Origin: Pseudomicrostroma phylloplanum
Lineage: Eukaryota; Basidiomycota; Exobasidiomycetes; Microstromatales
DNA: 64,000 nucleotides
Assembly: GCA_039545275.1 (NCBI GenBank)
Contig: BCHS01000004.1
Span: 821,078-885,077, forward strand
Reading direction: 5' to 3'
This document shows, in pieces, positions 19,415-31,900 of this stretch. Below the pieces are notes generated by a model that did not search any database, was not told where the DNA came from, and saw only the letters and a program-made list of their open reading frames with translations. Within the stretch, counting starts at the first letter, position 1; every line of letters begins with the position of its first letter. Position numbers and translations under genes: made by a program.

Positions 19415-22400
19415 ATGGCGTCGATTGCGGTGCCAGGGTCTCCTACTGCCCGCAGTGACACGCAGGGGCAGCGGGAACCCCAGCTAGAAGAGGGCGAGGA
19501 AAGAGCAGCTCCTGCAGTGCCTCCGCGATCGTCAGGTCCGCGATACCAGTATCAGCTCCTCTACTCGAAGTCTCGCGTCACCCTCCACCCCACACCATAC
19601 TCAAAGGACAACATACCGGGCTATCTTGCACTCCTCCGCCGACACAAGGTCCGCAAGCAATCCGTGGACTCACAGGCTTCTTCTTCTTCTTCCACCGCGG
19701 GTCCCTCTTCGCAGCCACTCCGTAGGCAATTCTCCACACAGGACAATAGCTACGATGTCATGCTCAGCTGGCTACCAGAGGAGCTCGTCAAAGACCGCAG
19801 CGAGACGGCCAAGTTTGTTGATGTAGAGCTGAGAGAGGCCGAGGGGGCATCGCAGAGGGGCGAAGAGGAGACGGAATGCACAGTCATGCATTCCGATAGC
19901 GGGAAAGTCCTTAGCATGAGGGAAGTCGTAGAGAATGGTGAGCATACATGAAAAGTGACAGCGGAAAAAGACAGCTTGAACTTAATCTCCTCTGCCTCCT
20001 CGCCATCACAGAGTCTATTCTCGTGCAACCTCCGCCGCTAGCGTCGCCCTCTACCTCACCCACCTCACCAGCATCCTACGCCTTCTCACACCCGCTAGGC
20101 ATGCTCTACTCGCTCCAAGCCACCCCGCCCACAATTTCAAACTGGTACGGCTCCCTCACCATCTGCCTCGTTGGAGGTCAGACGCTTGCGCCCCTCTACT
20201 TCCACGACGACGAGAGCAGAACCACTATCCTAGGGATGCTTCGCGCAAGCAAAGCGCCGGCATACCCTCCCACCATCGTCTCTCCTTCTGCGCCCTCGCC
20301 ACCTGCCTGGGGAGGCGACGAGCTCGTACAGCAGCTCAAGAAGTACGCATTCATCCACAGATCGGTACATGACCATCGCATCTTCCTTGTCAACCCAGAT
20401 CCAGAGGACTTGGAGATGCACAGTACTCCAACCTTTGCAGACGACGCTCTAGACGTCTCGCCCACGGCAGCGAGGAGACGGCAGAGCGGTCGTCTTTCAG
20501 GCATGTCTCACGACGCTTTCGCTTTTCCAGACGATCCCTTTGCTCCGAGCTACGGCTCGAGGGCCAGCGACAGTGGGACCAGTACGCCGACACGCGACAG
20601 CAATCGAGATTCCTTCAGCTCCTGGGCGAAGACGACGCGGATGTCTCTCCTGTCGTCCTTCTCGCATGTGACCAGATCAGCAAGAGACGCCTCTCGACAG
20701 ATTCTCACATCGCCCAATACAGCGCCATATGCCGCGAAGTTGCCTGCAGCCGTGCAATCGTTCGCTCAGGCCGGACCTCTTGGCCCCTTTGGACCTACCA
20801 GCGACGACGTCTCCAAGCTGAGCCAGAAGGCTGGTGTAATGGAGTACGATTCTGCAAGAGTCTATCTTGCCAAGTGGGCCAGACTTGTAGCTGAGGAAGG
20901 AGAGAGGAGCAAGCGGAGGGAAGAGGCAAAAGGAGGCGCCGTAGAGGGAGGCAGGACCTCCATGACAGAAGAAGGCGGACTAGGAGGGTTCGAAATCCTC
21001 GAGCGTGGATCTTCCACGCCTCTGCAACTCACAAGACGGTACGATCCGGTTCCGCTGGTGAAATTCCAATCATGGTTCGACCCGCATGATGGGCGGCCGA
21101 TAATACCCTTTGATGAGTTCAAGTCGAGAGTCTTTGCGAGGGGACTCGCAGCTTCCACACGCAAGCTGGCTTGGCCTTTCCTCCTTGACGTCGTGCCCTG
21201 GAACACCAGTGCTGCCGAGCGCTCGGCCTACTTTGCGGAGAAGGCCGAAAAGTATCGGCGCCTGAAGTCGTTGTGGGCCGCCGAGGACTCCCCCTCGGCC
21301 CAAGCTCTGAGGGAGAGAGACGACGTGGTAGACCAGCGGCACCGGATTAGAGTTGACTGTCTGCGGACAGATCGGAAACAACCGATGTTCTCCTCTGGTG
21401 CCAAGACGGACGGCGACGGCGGGGAGGACTACGAAGAAGGAGGCTCTGCTTTGGCATCGTCTTCATCGCCTGTCGCCCGAAAGGCATCACTTGCGGGCAT
21501 TCAGTCCCGCCAGGCCGGTCAAGGTGACTCTACCAATGCTCACATTCTCACACTAGGCGAAGTCCTCCTCACCTACACCTTCTACGACACCTTGGGCCCA
21601 GCCGCGATGGCCGAAGAGGATGTCGACTACGGCAAGCTACTCGAGGGCAAGCGAATCGATGGGGGTGAAGTGGGAGGGTACGTGCAGGGCATGAGCGACC
21701 TCTGTGCGCCTCTGTACATCATCAGCGAAGGAGACGAGGTCGAGGCCTTTTGGAGTCTGGTCGGGCTCATGAAACGTATGGTGAGTCAACGGAGTCGCGA
21801 TGCCCCTCTCCTTCTGAGGCGTCCGCTCAACCCCCCTCTGCTCTCCCATCCCATCGCAGCGCCCCAACTTCCTCTCCTCCCAAGCAGGCATGAAGACACA
21901 GCTCCTGCACCTCCAATCCCTCATCCGTCACGCCGATCCGCCCCTGTATGCGCACCTAGAGCAGACGGGTTCCCTGAACCTCTTTTTCTGCTTCCGATGG
22001 CTGCTGGTACGATTCAAGAGGGAGTTCCCACTGGATGAGGTGCTGAGGATTTGGGAGTGCTGTCTGGCTTTGGAGCCTAGCGCGAGCGAAGCGAGCGGGA
22101 GCGGTAGTACCGCTACAACCGACGTCAACAGCAGCGGCGGCGGAGCGGATCCCTCTCCCTCAAGCAGCTCCCCTCCCCCTCCCATCTCCTCCTCCTCCTC
22201 TTCTTCGGATCCCTCCCCCTCCCCCACCCCCTCCGTCCGGCCCAGCACCTCGCACCTACACCTCTTCCTCTGTCTCTCCCTCCTCCTCTCCAACCGCACA
22301 CCCACAATCGAGTACCTCGACTGTTTCGACGAGGTGCTCCAGTTCTTCCAGGGACTGGCAGGTCATATGGACGTCGAGGCTTGTTTGGGAGGGGCGGAGA

Positions 22401-22546
22401 GGGCTTGGAGGGGGTTGAGGAGGAGGGTGGGGGAGGTGGTTGAGAGGGAGGAAAGGAGGAGGGAGAGGGGAGAGGAGTTGGATGAGGGAGAAGGGGAAGG
22501 GGAAGAGAAGGGTTTGTTGGAGATTAGGGAGCTGGTGGGCTTGTAG
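19415..22546 (+). CDS. GYP7: TBC-domain Rab GTPase-activating protein, Gyp7-like
   Basis: A 992-residue Rab-GAP; Gyp7/TBC1D15 proteins act on Ypt7/Rab7 at the vacuole or late endosome. Three exons: 19415-19937, 20012-21780 and 21860-22546. An N-terminal lipid-binding-like region typical of the family lies at about 40-330 (PRYQYQLLYSKSRVTLHPTP, WYGSLTICLVGG). The TBC domain runs from about 540 to 937: FDEFKSRVFARGL and LAWPFLLDVVPWNTS; the arginine finger in RIRVDCLRTDR near 616; and the glutamine finger in YVQGMSDLCAPLY near 730. An acidic insertion (about 630-680) separates the two catalytic fingers, as in other Gyp7 proteins. A Ser/Pro-rich insertion interrupts the last third of the domain (22090-22250). 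The last exon is joined in phase 0 after KRM. Confidence 0.9.
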
Positions 22547-22826
22547 CCTGGAGAGTCTTTGTACACTATCTAGGCATCGCCCACACAATAGATCTCAGCA
22601 GCAACATCGCTCTCCTAGCTTTCAGCAGACCACAGCACACAGCTCATCGCGCTACGCATTGAGTATATCACATGTCAATGTCAATTGGGAATCGGAATGA
22701 GAGTGAAACGGAGAGTCGAGAAGAGTCTAACTTGAGCCGAAGAATGTGGGGGGCGTGGGAACCGAGGGGAGCGGGAGGGACTGCGACTGCTACTGCTATA
22801 CGTGGAGAGAAGGTTCAGAGGGGCCT

Positions 22827-24652
22827 TTACGATTGGGCACACTGTGATGAGTGAAGGACAAGAACGGGGGGAGAGGGGCGATGAGTCAGTACGACGTTCC
22901 TGCTTCGCCATCGCAAAGCTGTTCGGCCATCAGACCCGCCAATGCATTACTCACCTGAACCTGAGGTCCACCGCCAGCCTCCTCATCGTCATCGTCCACA
23001 TCCATTCCGCCGGGTTGTCCGTTGCCGCGAGCCTTCCTCGTCTCCCTCTCGTCCATGTCGTCCATCTCCACATCCTCCACATGGATCTTGCTGTCCATCT
23101 TGGGTAGAGCCTTCCTAACCGGCAGAGCCTTCTCCAGCAACTGGATCGACTCGACGGGCATTGTCTCAGGGAAGGCAACACGCAGGTTGACGTAGAGGTC
23201 CCCTGGCTCGTGGAAGCGTTGCGAGGGGAAGCCCTGGCCACGCAGTACCTTGGCAGTGCCAGGTCGGATCACCTCACCCTGAGGGATCTCAATAGAGAGG
23301 GCCCGATCGTCGAGGTGCTGGATGATGAGCTTGCCTCCTCCGAGAGCGGTCAGCAGGTCGATCTCGTAGTCGGTATAGAGGTTGGTGCCCTTGCGCTGGA
23401 AGCGCTCGTGGGGCTTGACGTCGACAACGATGACCACATCTCCAGGAATAGTACCTGGTGCCTGGTCTGCCTCCTCCTTGAAGGTGATCTGCTGTCCGTC
23501 CTCCATTCCCTTCTCGATCCGGACCTCGAGGACCTTCCTCTCCGAAGCGACCTTCTTGCCATTGCATGTCTTGCACTTGTCCTTGGGTGGGATCGTCTCA
23601 CCCAGACCACTGCAGACCTCACAAGGGCTCTGCACTTGCTGGATCATAGGACCCAGCTGACGCAGCTGCATCTTGACACCCTGACCATTGCAGGACTTGC
23701 AGCTCTGCACGTTCTTGCCTCCCTTTCCGTCGCAGCCCTTGCACAGGACGTTCTTCTGCAGCGCGAGCTTGGTAATCTTGCCAGCGTAGAGCTCCTCGAG
23801 GGAGACCTTGACCCGGTGAACCAAGTCCTTGCCCTTGCGAGGGCCGCGTTGCCTGCCGCCGCCACCACCGAAGAAGCTGCCTCCTCCTCCACCGCCGCCG
23901 AAGAGCTGTGAGAATAGGTCCGAAGGGTCCATACCACCACCCATTCCGCCACCTTCGCTCAGGCCAGCCTCTCCGAACCGGTCATACCTGGGCAAGCGGA
24001 AGCCGATTGAGCGCTGGGTCAGTATCGTGCAAGAGCCAGAGCCAGAGCGGTCAAACCATGTGCGATCGTACTCACATGTCTCGCTTCTGTGGGTCTGACA
24101 GAGTCTCATAGGCGCTAGTGATCTCCTTGAACTGAGAGGCGGAGGGGAATCGGAAGAGATTGCAGTGAGCATTAGATGCACCTGCAGCGGGACCTTACTG
24201 GCCTGACCCTGAGACTCACCACTTCCGGGTCACCACCCTTGTCGGGGTGGGCTGAGAGGGCCTTCTTTCGGTATGCTCTAGCAGTCGCAGTGATTCGGAA
24301 GAGGAGTGGTCAGCAGAGGCTCCCATGTATGCAGCTACTTCCGAAGGAGCAGCTCAGTCCTGTCACCTGTGTGACTCACTTCTTCAGCTCGGACTCTCCG
24401 GCTGTGGGGGCGACGCCCAGGACGTCGTAAAACTATCGGTATGGGATCAAGATGTGTGGCTGTGGGTCAGTGCTCCGCTCAATGGTGAGTCCGAGGTGCT
24501 TGCGGAGTGGGTAGAGCTCTCACCTTCGTCTCTCTAGACAGAGGCAGGGGGAGGAGGTAGCAAGACGGCTGCGATGTCAGAAGATGAAGTTCAATAGCTC
24601 GATGTGCTCTGCTGCTGAGCAGCATCAAGTCGTACGACACTCACTTGACCAT
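22827..24652 (-). CDS. YDJ1: Type I J-domain co-chaperone Ydj1 (DnaJA)
   Basis: Hsp40 partner of cytosolic Hsp70. Seven exons give 410 residues, the family length: 24652-24645 (8 nt), 24533-24524 (10 nt), 24432-24380, 24277-24220, 24131-24076, 23987-22955 and 22841-22827 (15 nt). The J-domain opens MVKETKFYDVLGV and carries the HPD triad in SAHPDKGG. Next come the G/F region, four CxxCxGxG zinc repeats (CKGCDGKG, CKSCNGQG, CEVCSGLG, CKTCNGKK) and the substrate-binding C-terminal domains. The final exon encodes only Cys-Ala-Gln-Ser-stop, a CAAX-type farnesylation motif like that of yeast Ydj1. If the last intron (22842-22954) were retained, translation would instead end after a 22-residue tail without a CAAX box. 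Confidence 0.93.
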
Positions 24653-25706
24653 TGTGTTGGTGTTACTTCTTTGATGCTGCTACTGCTGCAGAGGGCGCTC
24701 CTTCGACGGTTTTGTTGGTACGGGTGAAAGAGTTGCAGTACTGTTCTACTCTTTCGGAGACTACAACGTAAGTCTCTGTCTATATCACGGCTTCGTTGAG
24801 GGATGCAGGTGATGGTATGAGCAGTGGCCAGTGCTAGAAGGAACGTCGTGGAATTTTAGATTTCCACTCGCCCCGGCCACGCCTCGTCCACCTCGGAGGC
24901 AAGGCGAAGGCGGGCGGAGGCAGGCGGAGATTGCATGGCGCGGAGCCGAAGCGAGGGGGGAAGGTGCTGCAGATTGCTCAGCGGCCCCCGGAACGGAAGA
25001 TCGGTGAGGCTGGCCTGACTTTTCTTTTCTCCTGAAAGGCTTTTCAAAGCGATGACCATTCGGCCGCTCCGCTCCGGGTATGCAGGCCAGGCACACCCAC
25101 GCGCCGCGACGAGGCTTGACTTTGGCCTTGCCTGTGTCGCCGCCTCTGCGCCTGAGGCATTTACTGCCGTGATTGGCGGGCGGGCTGCCCTGCCCTGTCT
25201 GTCTAGACTACCTTGGCCCTGCCTGTCTGCTTGCGACGTTGCTCCGCCGTACGACTACAGATTCAGATTTCTTCTCCCCCCCCCCGTATCGTCGATTGCT
25301 CCCTCGTTCCCCGCAGTCTTCTTTGGTCGCCTGCTCGCCATTCTCCTCGGACATCTCACCCTCGTCCCCGAACAACCCTCCGCCCACTGCCGTCTTCTTT
25401 GACCAGGCAACGTCTTCGTCCCTTGATCCCCCAAGGTGATTGATTGGGCGTGCAGGCACACATTGCCCAGACTCCCCATCCGGCAATCTCACCCCTCTGC
25501 CTCTCCCGCACTGCAACAGAGCCGACGTATACCGACACCTCTTCCCCTTCCTCTTCTTTTCTCCCAGCAACACCCAACACATTGCCCAGCGGACACGGTG
25601 ATAAGGGCCAGCCAAAGCCAGCGCCCTTTTCCGCCAGCCTCCGTGGCCTCGTCGTCCTTTGAGCAGCTACAAGCCGAGACCTCACTCTCGAACTCCCTTT
25701 GTAGCC
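24653..25706. promoter_or_regulatory. Divergent intergenic region, YDJ1 / bHLH factor
   Basis: About 1,050 bases between two divergent starts. It is pyrimidine-rich toward the bHLH gene (25260-25700), probably its 5' leader. An imperfect inverted repeat TGAAAGGCTTTTCA lies near 25034. I looked for clear heat-shock elements next to YDJ1 and could not establish one. No gene is supported. Confidence 0.45.
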
Positions 25707-28403
25707 ATGGCTTCGGGAACCTCATCTCCTCACCCGCACGCCAGTCATCATCAGCAACATCTGTCCATGGACTTTGATCTCAACGACTTCACCAACCTCT
25801 CTTCTGGTCCGCTGTCGGCCGACATCGAACACTTCCAAGGACCCAGCGGAAGCACTGCTAACGAAGCCGGGCCAGGCCCTGGCTCAGTAAGCAGCGCTAG
25901 CAGCGAGGGACGGTACTCGAACATGTCCTCCCGGCAACAGCAGCAACAGCTACCCCATCACCACTCCAGGGCAGGCTCGACGGCTGCCCTCTCCACCAGC
26001 TACCCAAGCCCGGCCGAGTCCATGTCTCGGGGTCCAGCTTCTTCTAGCAATCACCAGTCTCCTTCGCAGCCGCACCACCAACAGCATCACCACAGAGGTA
26101 CAAGTAGCCAGGGCAGCAGCATTCACCATCATCCGCTCCACTTTGCCTACTCTGCCCAAGGGAGTCAGTCTGTCCCTCGGCAGCAGCAGCATCAACAGCC
26201 ACATTCAGACGGTAGCCCGGACGACATCAATCCCCAGTTGTCGCAGCTACTAATGGCCTTGAGCGGAAGTGCAGGACCGTCCGCCCGTACCGATCCCGAT
26301 CCCATCTCTCACAGCAACGCCGCACAGATGAGCCTGCAAGACATCCAGCGTCTCCTCGCAGAAAAGGAACAGTCGGATCGGTTGCAGAATCTGCAGACGG
26401 CTTTGCTGAGACAACAGCTCGAAGCATTGCAGAGAGCCCAGCAGAATCCTCAATTGATGTCGCAGTTGCATTCTCAGCAAAAGGACACAATTGGCGCCCA
26501 GTCGTCTCTACAGCAGCTCTTGAACGTGCTCGGTAGTGGAGGCAGCGGCAGTCCGTCTGACAACGGTAACAATTCGCAGGCTGGCGGGCAAGGTCAGCAG
26601 CAATTCGATGCACACCACCTGCTGGCCAATTTGCTGGGAAGCAATGCCCAACAGGGCGGAGGCGCCGAGTACTCGAAGATGTTAGCAGACTCTGCCTCCT
26701 TGCTAGCCCAATACGGAGTTCTCACGCCGCCCGCATCGGGAGCTCTGAACATGGGTGGGCCTCGTCAACAGCCTTTCATGTCGCCTCTGCATATCCCACA
26801 AGGAGCTGGCGCTGGTGGGAACGGGCATGCGAACACCGGCTTCGTCGGCATGGACGGCAGCGGACAGGCAAGAACTTGGGACGGCCAGATGCGAAACCAG
26901 TACACCCCTCTCGAGTCACCCGCTATCACTCCGGCCAGTGTCTTTTCCAACATGAGCCTCGGAGGCCTCTCTTCGGCGGACCAATTCTTCTCTCCCCTCA
27001 CCTCGCCCGCACTGCACCCCACACCGCCTCAGCCCTTCCTCATGAACAATGGTGCAAGCGGCAGCAAAAAGGTTCATGGCAAGACCACCACCCCTTCTGC
27101 CTCTCCGCTCGCCCTCACCGGCAAGCCTGGGCCACTGCCTCGCAAGAACCGCTCGACCACTGCAGAGGCAAGGGCAAATCGGACGAGGCCGAGCCCGTTG
27201 ATCAAGCCTACGATGGGCAACGGACACAAGCGCAAGAAGGAGGTGACCGTAGCTGAGGGTCCTAGCTCGACAGATACGCCGATGACGGCAACACCCAGCG
27301 GATCTTCATCTCAACGTCGCTCCGTTGCAGACAGCGGAGCTCCCGGCTCTGCAGAGGGCAGTCAAGCCAATCAGCAACCGCAGACAAACCACGCTGCCTT
27401 CTCCACCTTCCTTCCTTCGGGAGCTACCATGTCCATGGTGGCTTCACCATCGGAAGGCGCTTCCTCTACTCCCAGTCCCATTGATCTGGGCAACAACAAC
27501 ATGGGTCCACCTGGTCGTCCCGCCGATCACTCCAAGCCCCTCACACCTGGGAGCATCATGGGCATTGCCGGATCTGTCAAGAGGACGAGCAGTCAGAGGA
27601 AGCGTGCGCTGGACAGTAAGACGGCGTCCGCTGCTGGCGCAAGCAGCAATGGCAGTGCTCCCGCTGCCACCAAGGGCAAGACTCGCGCTGGGCAGCAGGT
27701 GAGCTTTGCCACGGCCGATGGCGCCGACAACGACGAAGACGAAGACGGCGACGACGAGGACGGTGACACGACCAAGGGTGGCGCCGGTTCCAGCGGCTCC
27801 CCCAGTGGAGGTGCACCAGACTCGCGTCGTACCTCTCACAAGGCAGCGGAGCAAAAGCGCCGCGACTCGCTCAAATACTGCTTCGATGAGCTGCGCTGCA
27901 TGCTCCCCCCCATCACCCTCGACGAGGACGCCCCTGGGGGCTCTTCCCTCGGTCCTGACGGGCTCACCGAGGACGAGGAGTCCGAAGGATTCGATCGCGC
28001 GGATGTCATGGATGCAGAGTTCTCACGGACGGCGAATAGGGCCATTTCTAAGGTGGCGCTCCTGAGGCACTCGAATGAGTGGATCGTCAGGCTGCGCAAC
28101 CGATTGGCTCGCAGGGACGAGGCGCTCGCTAGAGCCAGGGCAGAGGTGGACTCGCTCCGCGCTCTGCTCCTGGCTAATGGGATCGGCGGAGTAGGAGTGG
28201 GAGTGGGAGGGACAATGCCAATGGGAGTAGGCGTGGGAGGCGTGCCCGTGTCCTTCCCCGTCGACTCATTCAGTACAGCGACTACCCTCGGTGGTTCTGG
28301 TGCTGGTGCTGGCGGCGGCAGCGGCGGCGGTGGTGGAGGAGGTGCGGGAGGACAGCAGCAGTTGGCTCAGCACCCCCATGCACCAGTGATGGACTGGGCG
28401 TAG
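25707..28403 (+). CDS. bHLH transcription factor with an extended loop
   Basis: Intronless, 898 residues. The DNA-binding domain is near the C-terminus (about 705-805). A basic region/helix 1 (HKAAEQKRRDSLKYCFDELR) contains the E-box contact pattern His-x3-Glu-x2-Lys-Arg-Arg. An acidic loop of about 45 residues follows, then helix 2 (RAISKVALLRHSNEWIVRL) runs into a leucine-containing coil. Upstream is a long Gln/Ser/His/Gly-rich region, typical of fungal activation domains, with a coiled Gln/Leu stretch at about 210-260. A highly acidic patch (about 672-690) precedes the basic region, and the C-terminal tail is Gly-rich. The ATG at MASGTSS is the first in frame. Specific orthology and targets are not recognisable. 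Confidence 0.85.
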   Translation: MASGTSSPHPHASHHQQHLSMDFDLNDFTNLSSGPLSADIEHFQGPSGSTANEAGPGPGSVSSASSEGRYSNMSSRQQQQQLPHHHSRAGSTAALSTSYPSPAESMSRGPASSSNHQSPSQPHHQQHHHRGTSSQGSSIHHHPLHFAYSAQGSQSVPRQQQHQQPHSDGSPDDINPQLSQLLMALSGSAGPSARTDPDPISHSNAAQMSLQDIQRLLAEKEQSDRLQNLQTALLRQQLEALQRAQQNPQLMSQLHSQQKDTIGAQSSLQQLLNVLGSGGSGSPSDNGNNSQAGGQGQQQFDAHHLLANLLGSNAQQGGGAEYSKMLADSASLLAQYGVLTPPASGALNMGGPRQQPFMSPLHIPQGAGAGGNGHANTGFVGMDGSGQARTWDGQMRNQYTPLESPAITPASVFSNMSLGGLSSADQFFSPLTSPALHPTPPQPFLMNNGASGSKKVHGKTTTPSASPLALTGKPGPLPRKNRSTTAEARANRTRPSPLIKPTMGNGHKRKKEVTVAEGPSSTDTPMTATPSGSSSQRRSVADSGAPGSAEGSQANQQPQTNHAAFSTFLPSGATMSMVASPSEGASSTPSPIDLGNNNMGPPGRPADHSKPLTPGSIMGIAGSVKRTSSQRKRALDSKTASAAGASSNGSAPAATKGKTRAGQQVSFATADGADNDEDEDGDDEDGDTTKGGAGSSGSPSGGAPDSRRTSHKAAEQKRRDSLKYCFDELRCMLPPITLDEDAPGGSSLGPDGLTEDEESEGFDRADVMDAEFSRTANRAISKVALLRHSNEWIVRLRNRLARRDEALARARAEVDSLRALLLANGIGGVGVGVGGTMPMGVGVGGVPVSFPVDSFSTATTLGGSGAGAGGGSGGGGGGGAGGQQQLAQHPHAPVMDWA

Positions 28404-28924
28404 AGCCGTCTGGAGCCTTCGCGCCCGACCTCGTGTCCTGTCATGTATATTTTCTTCCTTTCCTCATACCATACCTCCCTACTCCCTCTCTCTCTCTCTC
28501 TATCGCTTACTCGCGATACGCAAGCGCAATACATCACGCCCCTACTTCCTAGACCTATTCCACCAGCCGGCTGCATTCTTCCCCGAACGCTTTATCGGTC
28601 TCAACTCGGTACAGAGCAAGCATGGGCGATTGTCTTCTATTGGATTGGGTATGGAAATGAGCTGAGTTGAGTTGAACGAGACTATGAAGGTATATGATAT
28701 CATGACGACGTAACTTCTGAGATGAGGGAGACACATGGAGCAGGTCGCATGGGCGAATAGAATGAGTGGAAAAGGGGATTTTAGCAGGCTGGGGATCAAT
28801 GTGCTTCGCGACGATCAACATCGCGAAATGGTTTGTGTTTAGCTGGACGAACGGCCGAGTGTCCGTCAGCGGTATTGGGAGCGAGGTCAATCATGAGCAG
28901 ACCGAAGCCAGTCGGTCCACCCTC
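28404..28924. other. Convergent intergenic region, bHLH factor / DOCK gene
   Basis: About 520 bases between two converging stops, containing a CT dinucleotide run near 28484-28502. Both 3' untranslated regions and their poly(A) signals must lie here. No gene is seen. Confidence 0.6.
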
Positions 28925-31900
28925 TCAGGAGCCTTTACTCCTGCTTCTCGCGCTCATCAGGCGACTGAGACGACTTGCACCGCCTCCACCGCCGCCGCCG
29001 GAACGTTCAGCACTGCTGCCTGCGCTCGTCTGTCGTCCCATTGCACTTGTATTCGAGGCAGAAGCTGAAGCTGAAGTGGAGGAAGGAGCATACCTCTTTG
29101 CGTTGCCCACTGCATCTTCTTGTCCATATGCAGTCTTGCCTGCGGCCGAGGCAAGTGGCGACGATGCAGCGGGAATAGAGGCAGAGGCATACGTCCCCGG
29201 GGGCGCACTTCCCCGCGACGGGAGGAATGAGTTGTGCGAGAAGCTAGTCGTCATAGGCGGAGCCGTCTGCGGGGAAGTAGCGATGCCGCCCTGTCTTTGT
29301 CCGCTGGTGCCCACGCCCGTGCCATTGCCAGTGGGACCTTGCGGGGAGCGACCGAGGTCATGCGCTTGCCCGTGTCCCTGCCCGCGAGCTTCGCTGCCCA
29401 GGTGGCCAGGGAGACTGGTCTGCCTGTTCATAAGGGCAATGTGACGCTGTAGAGGGCTCTGCGGAATGGAGGTTGGTAGCGCGCCGCCGTTGCTGATACC
29501 GTTGCTTCCTCCGGTGGGCATGGTCTGAGAAGACTCTGCAAGCACTCGGCGGAGATGATTGTCGTCGTCCAGTATGTACCTCGCTGAGCTGTCGCCTTGA
29601 CGGTTGCGACTGAGGGAGCGCTCTCTGAGCTGATGACCACCATTGAGCGCAGGGGTAGGTCCAGCAGGGGGGCTTCCTCGCTCGCCCTCGTGCGCACCGT
29701 TGTCAGGAGGGCCAATTTCGTCAACCGCATCTAGGCTGAGCCTCAGTCTTTCAATCTCCTCGGCAAAGTTCTTGGCAAAGAAGCCCTCGAGTGCATCATG
29801 GAAGGGCTTCATCTCAGGTGCGCACAAGCGTGCGTGGATCTTGAGACATCGACAGAGGGTGCTCGCGTGATCGTCGATAGCTTGACGTAGCTGCTCTACG
29901 AGGTCTGCATCTTGAGGAGGCACACCTTCGCTCTCAATCAGGAAGGCTCGACGATAGAGTGGGATCCCGCCGTTGAGTGGCGCATCGACGGCTCCATTGA
30001 GGGTCATCGCAAGTCGATTCGTGTCGACTTTGACAGCCCCTTGGCTCGCCACTGCGCACTTCTTCTCTAAGGCGGTCAACTCAACCGTCTTGGCCTGTAC
30101 GTCATCAAGAGCGTGCTGAATTGGGGAGATCTCGGTGACATGTACGCCGATGACCTCGCTCCTCCGCAAGACTGTTGGGAATGCATCTTCGCATCGCAGG
30201 AAGGTCTTCTCGACCCAGACTTCTGCTAGAAGCGACTCGCGCGTAGATGACGAAGAGAGAGATGTATCTCGTCTTCCATCCTCAGGTCGCAGCGGCCGCG
30301 TGAAGGAGAAGAGATTGGTGGCGTTGTGCTCGTAGTAGCTCCTCACGCAGGGTGGCACGTCTGCGTTGGTGAAGACGTCCCTGTTTCGATCTGGCTCGGG
30401 CTTTACCGCTGTGACTTGAAGGTACTGAGCCTCAGAGTCCTTCACGTCGTCACCGATGTCGGCGCTCGTCTTCAGCAAGATAGCCGCGGGATGCTTCTGC
30501 TGCAGCCGCTCTGCAAACGTAGAAAGCTTCTCCCAATCCAGACCGCGGTAGATGTACATCTTCTGCTGCAGAAGCTCAGGCCAGCCTGAGCCCCAGAAGG
30601 CTATGCGGAAGTAGCTGGGGAAGGTCCGCTCTTGAGTTGCGATCTTGCTAAAGAGACTAGCCTGATAAGTGAGAACCTCGGACAGGCGCACATAGTCAAC
30701 AGCGATGTACTCGTACTGCTGCGCTAGCTCTCTGCAGATGTCGACAGAGATCTCCCATGCTTGTCCCTTTCCGAGATAGTCGAGGATCAGCATGTACAGC
30801 TTTTCTTTCCTCGCGAAGTTGGACTGGCGAGGAAGTGACAGCTCAAGAATCGGGTCGACGATTGTGTCCAGCTCCCAGGTCAGAAGATCTGCGTGCAGCT
30901 TCAGGGTCAGCGCTGCTTCGACGTAGCTGTGGCTATTGAGATGGACGTTGACCAGTCGCAGCACATGTGCTGAGAAGGCGGTAACTCGATTGGCCTGACG
31001 AAGAAAGCCCAACAGCTTGAGGGTGCCAGCGACGCGATCGTCGTCGAAGCCCTCTGCGGGCGGAAGCGAGCGGACATTCAAGAGCAAGTCCAGGAAACGA
31101 TTGACGGATATCAGACAAGTCGAAATCTGTTCTTGAAGCGCCTTGTCCACATCGGGGCCGTCGAAGAAGGAGCGAAGCTGTCCGATGAAGAAGACCCTCG
31201 AGATCTCGTCTCCCTTCGATCTGCTTCTGAAAAGTGCATCAAGCTTGTCGATGATCTCACCCTCAATCGCCGCAAAGGAGCCATTGAGATGCCACTCTGA
31301 CGTGATCATCGTGGCCAGAACCCGCACAGCACAGGTGCGCAGCTCATCGTGATGAGAGAGACAGAGCTGAAGGACAGGCTCCACCAAGTCGGGGACGAAC
31401 CGAACTTGGAAGCCACCCGTGTTGAGCATTGCGGGAGTATCTTTCCCTTGGGAATCTGTGTTCATGCTTCTTTCTGGCAAGCTTATCGAGTCCCAGAGTT
31501 TGGCGAAGATTTGAGCACCTTCTCCGCGAATGTCGCCAGCCAAACGCCATACAGCGCGTCGTCGTTGAGGTTTGAATTGTTCAACGACCAGCTGCTCACT
31601 TGACAACAGCGTCAACAGCATGTCCAGGCAATCGTGCCAAAGGACTTTGTCAAAGGCATTTGCATCCTCCACTGCCGGGATGAAGTCCCTGACTAGGAGC
31701 GCAGACAGCGGGTCTGCCATCTTGAGCACCATCTGGTGAGCCAGTATGTTGATATTGAGCCAGCCAGCAGGGTACGCATCATTGCGCAGGATGGAGGTGG
31801 CAACTGCACAGAAGCTCGTCAAGAAAGGGCTCAGCTGATCGGGCCCTCCTAGATCAAGTTGCTCGTCTAGGAACTCCGCTAGGTGCTTACGCGGTGAGAG

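Noticed and set aside
24653..25706. Heat-shock elements in the YDJ1 promoter
   Set aside because: Only scattered GAA/TTC units and one imperfect inverted repeat were seen; no three adjacent nGAAn units in phase.
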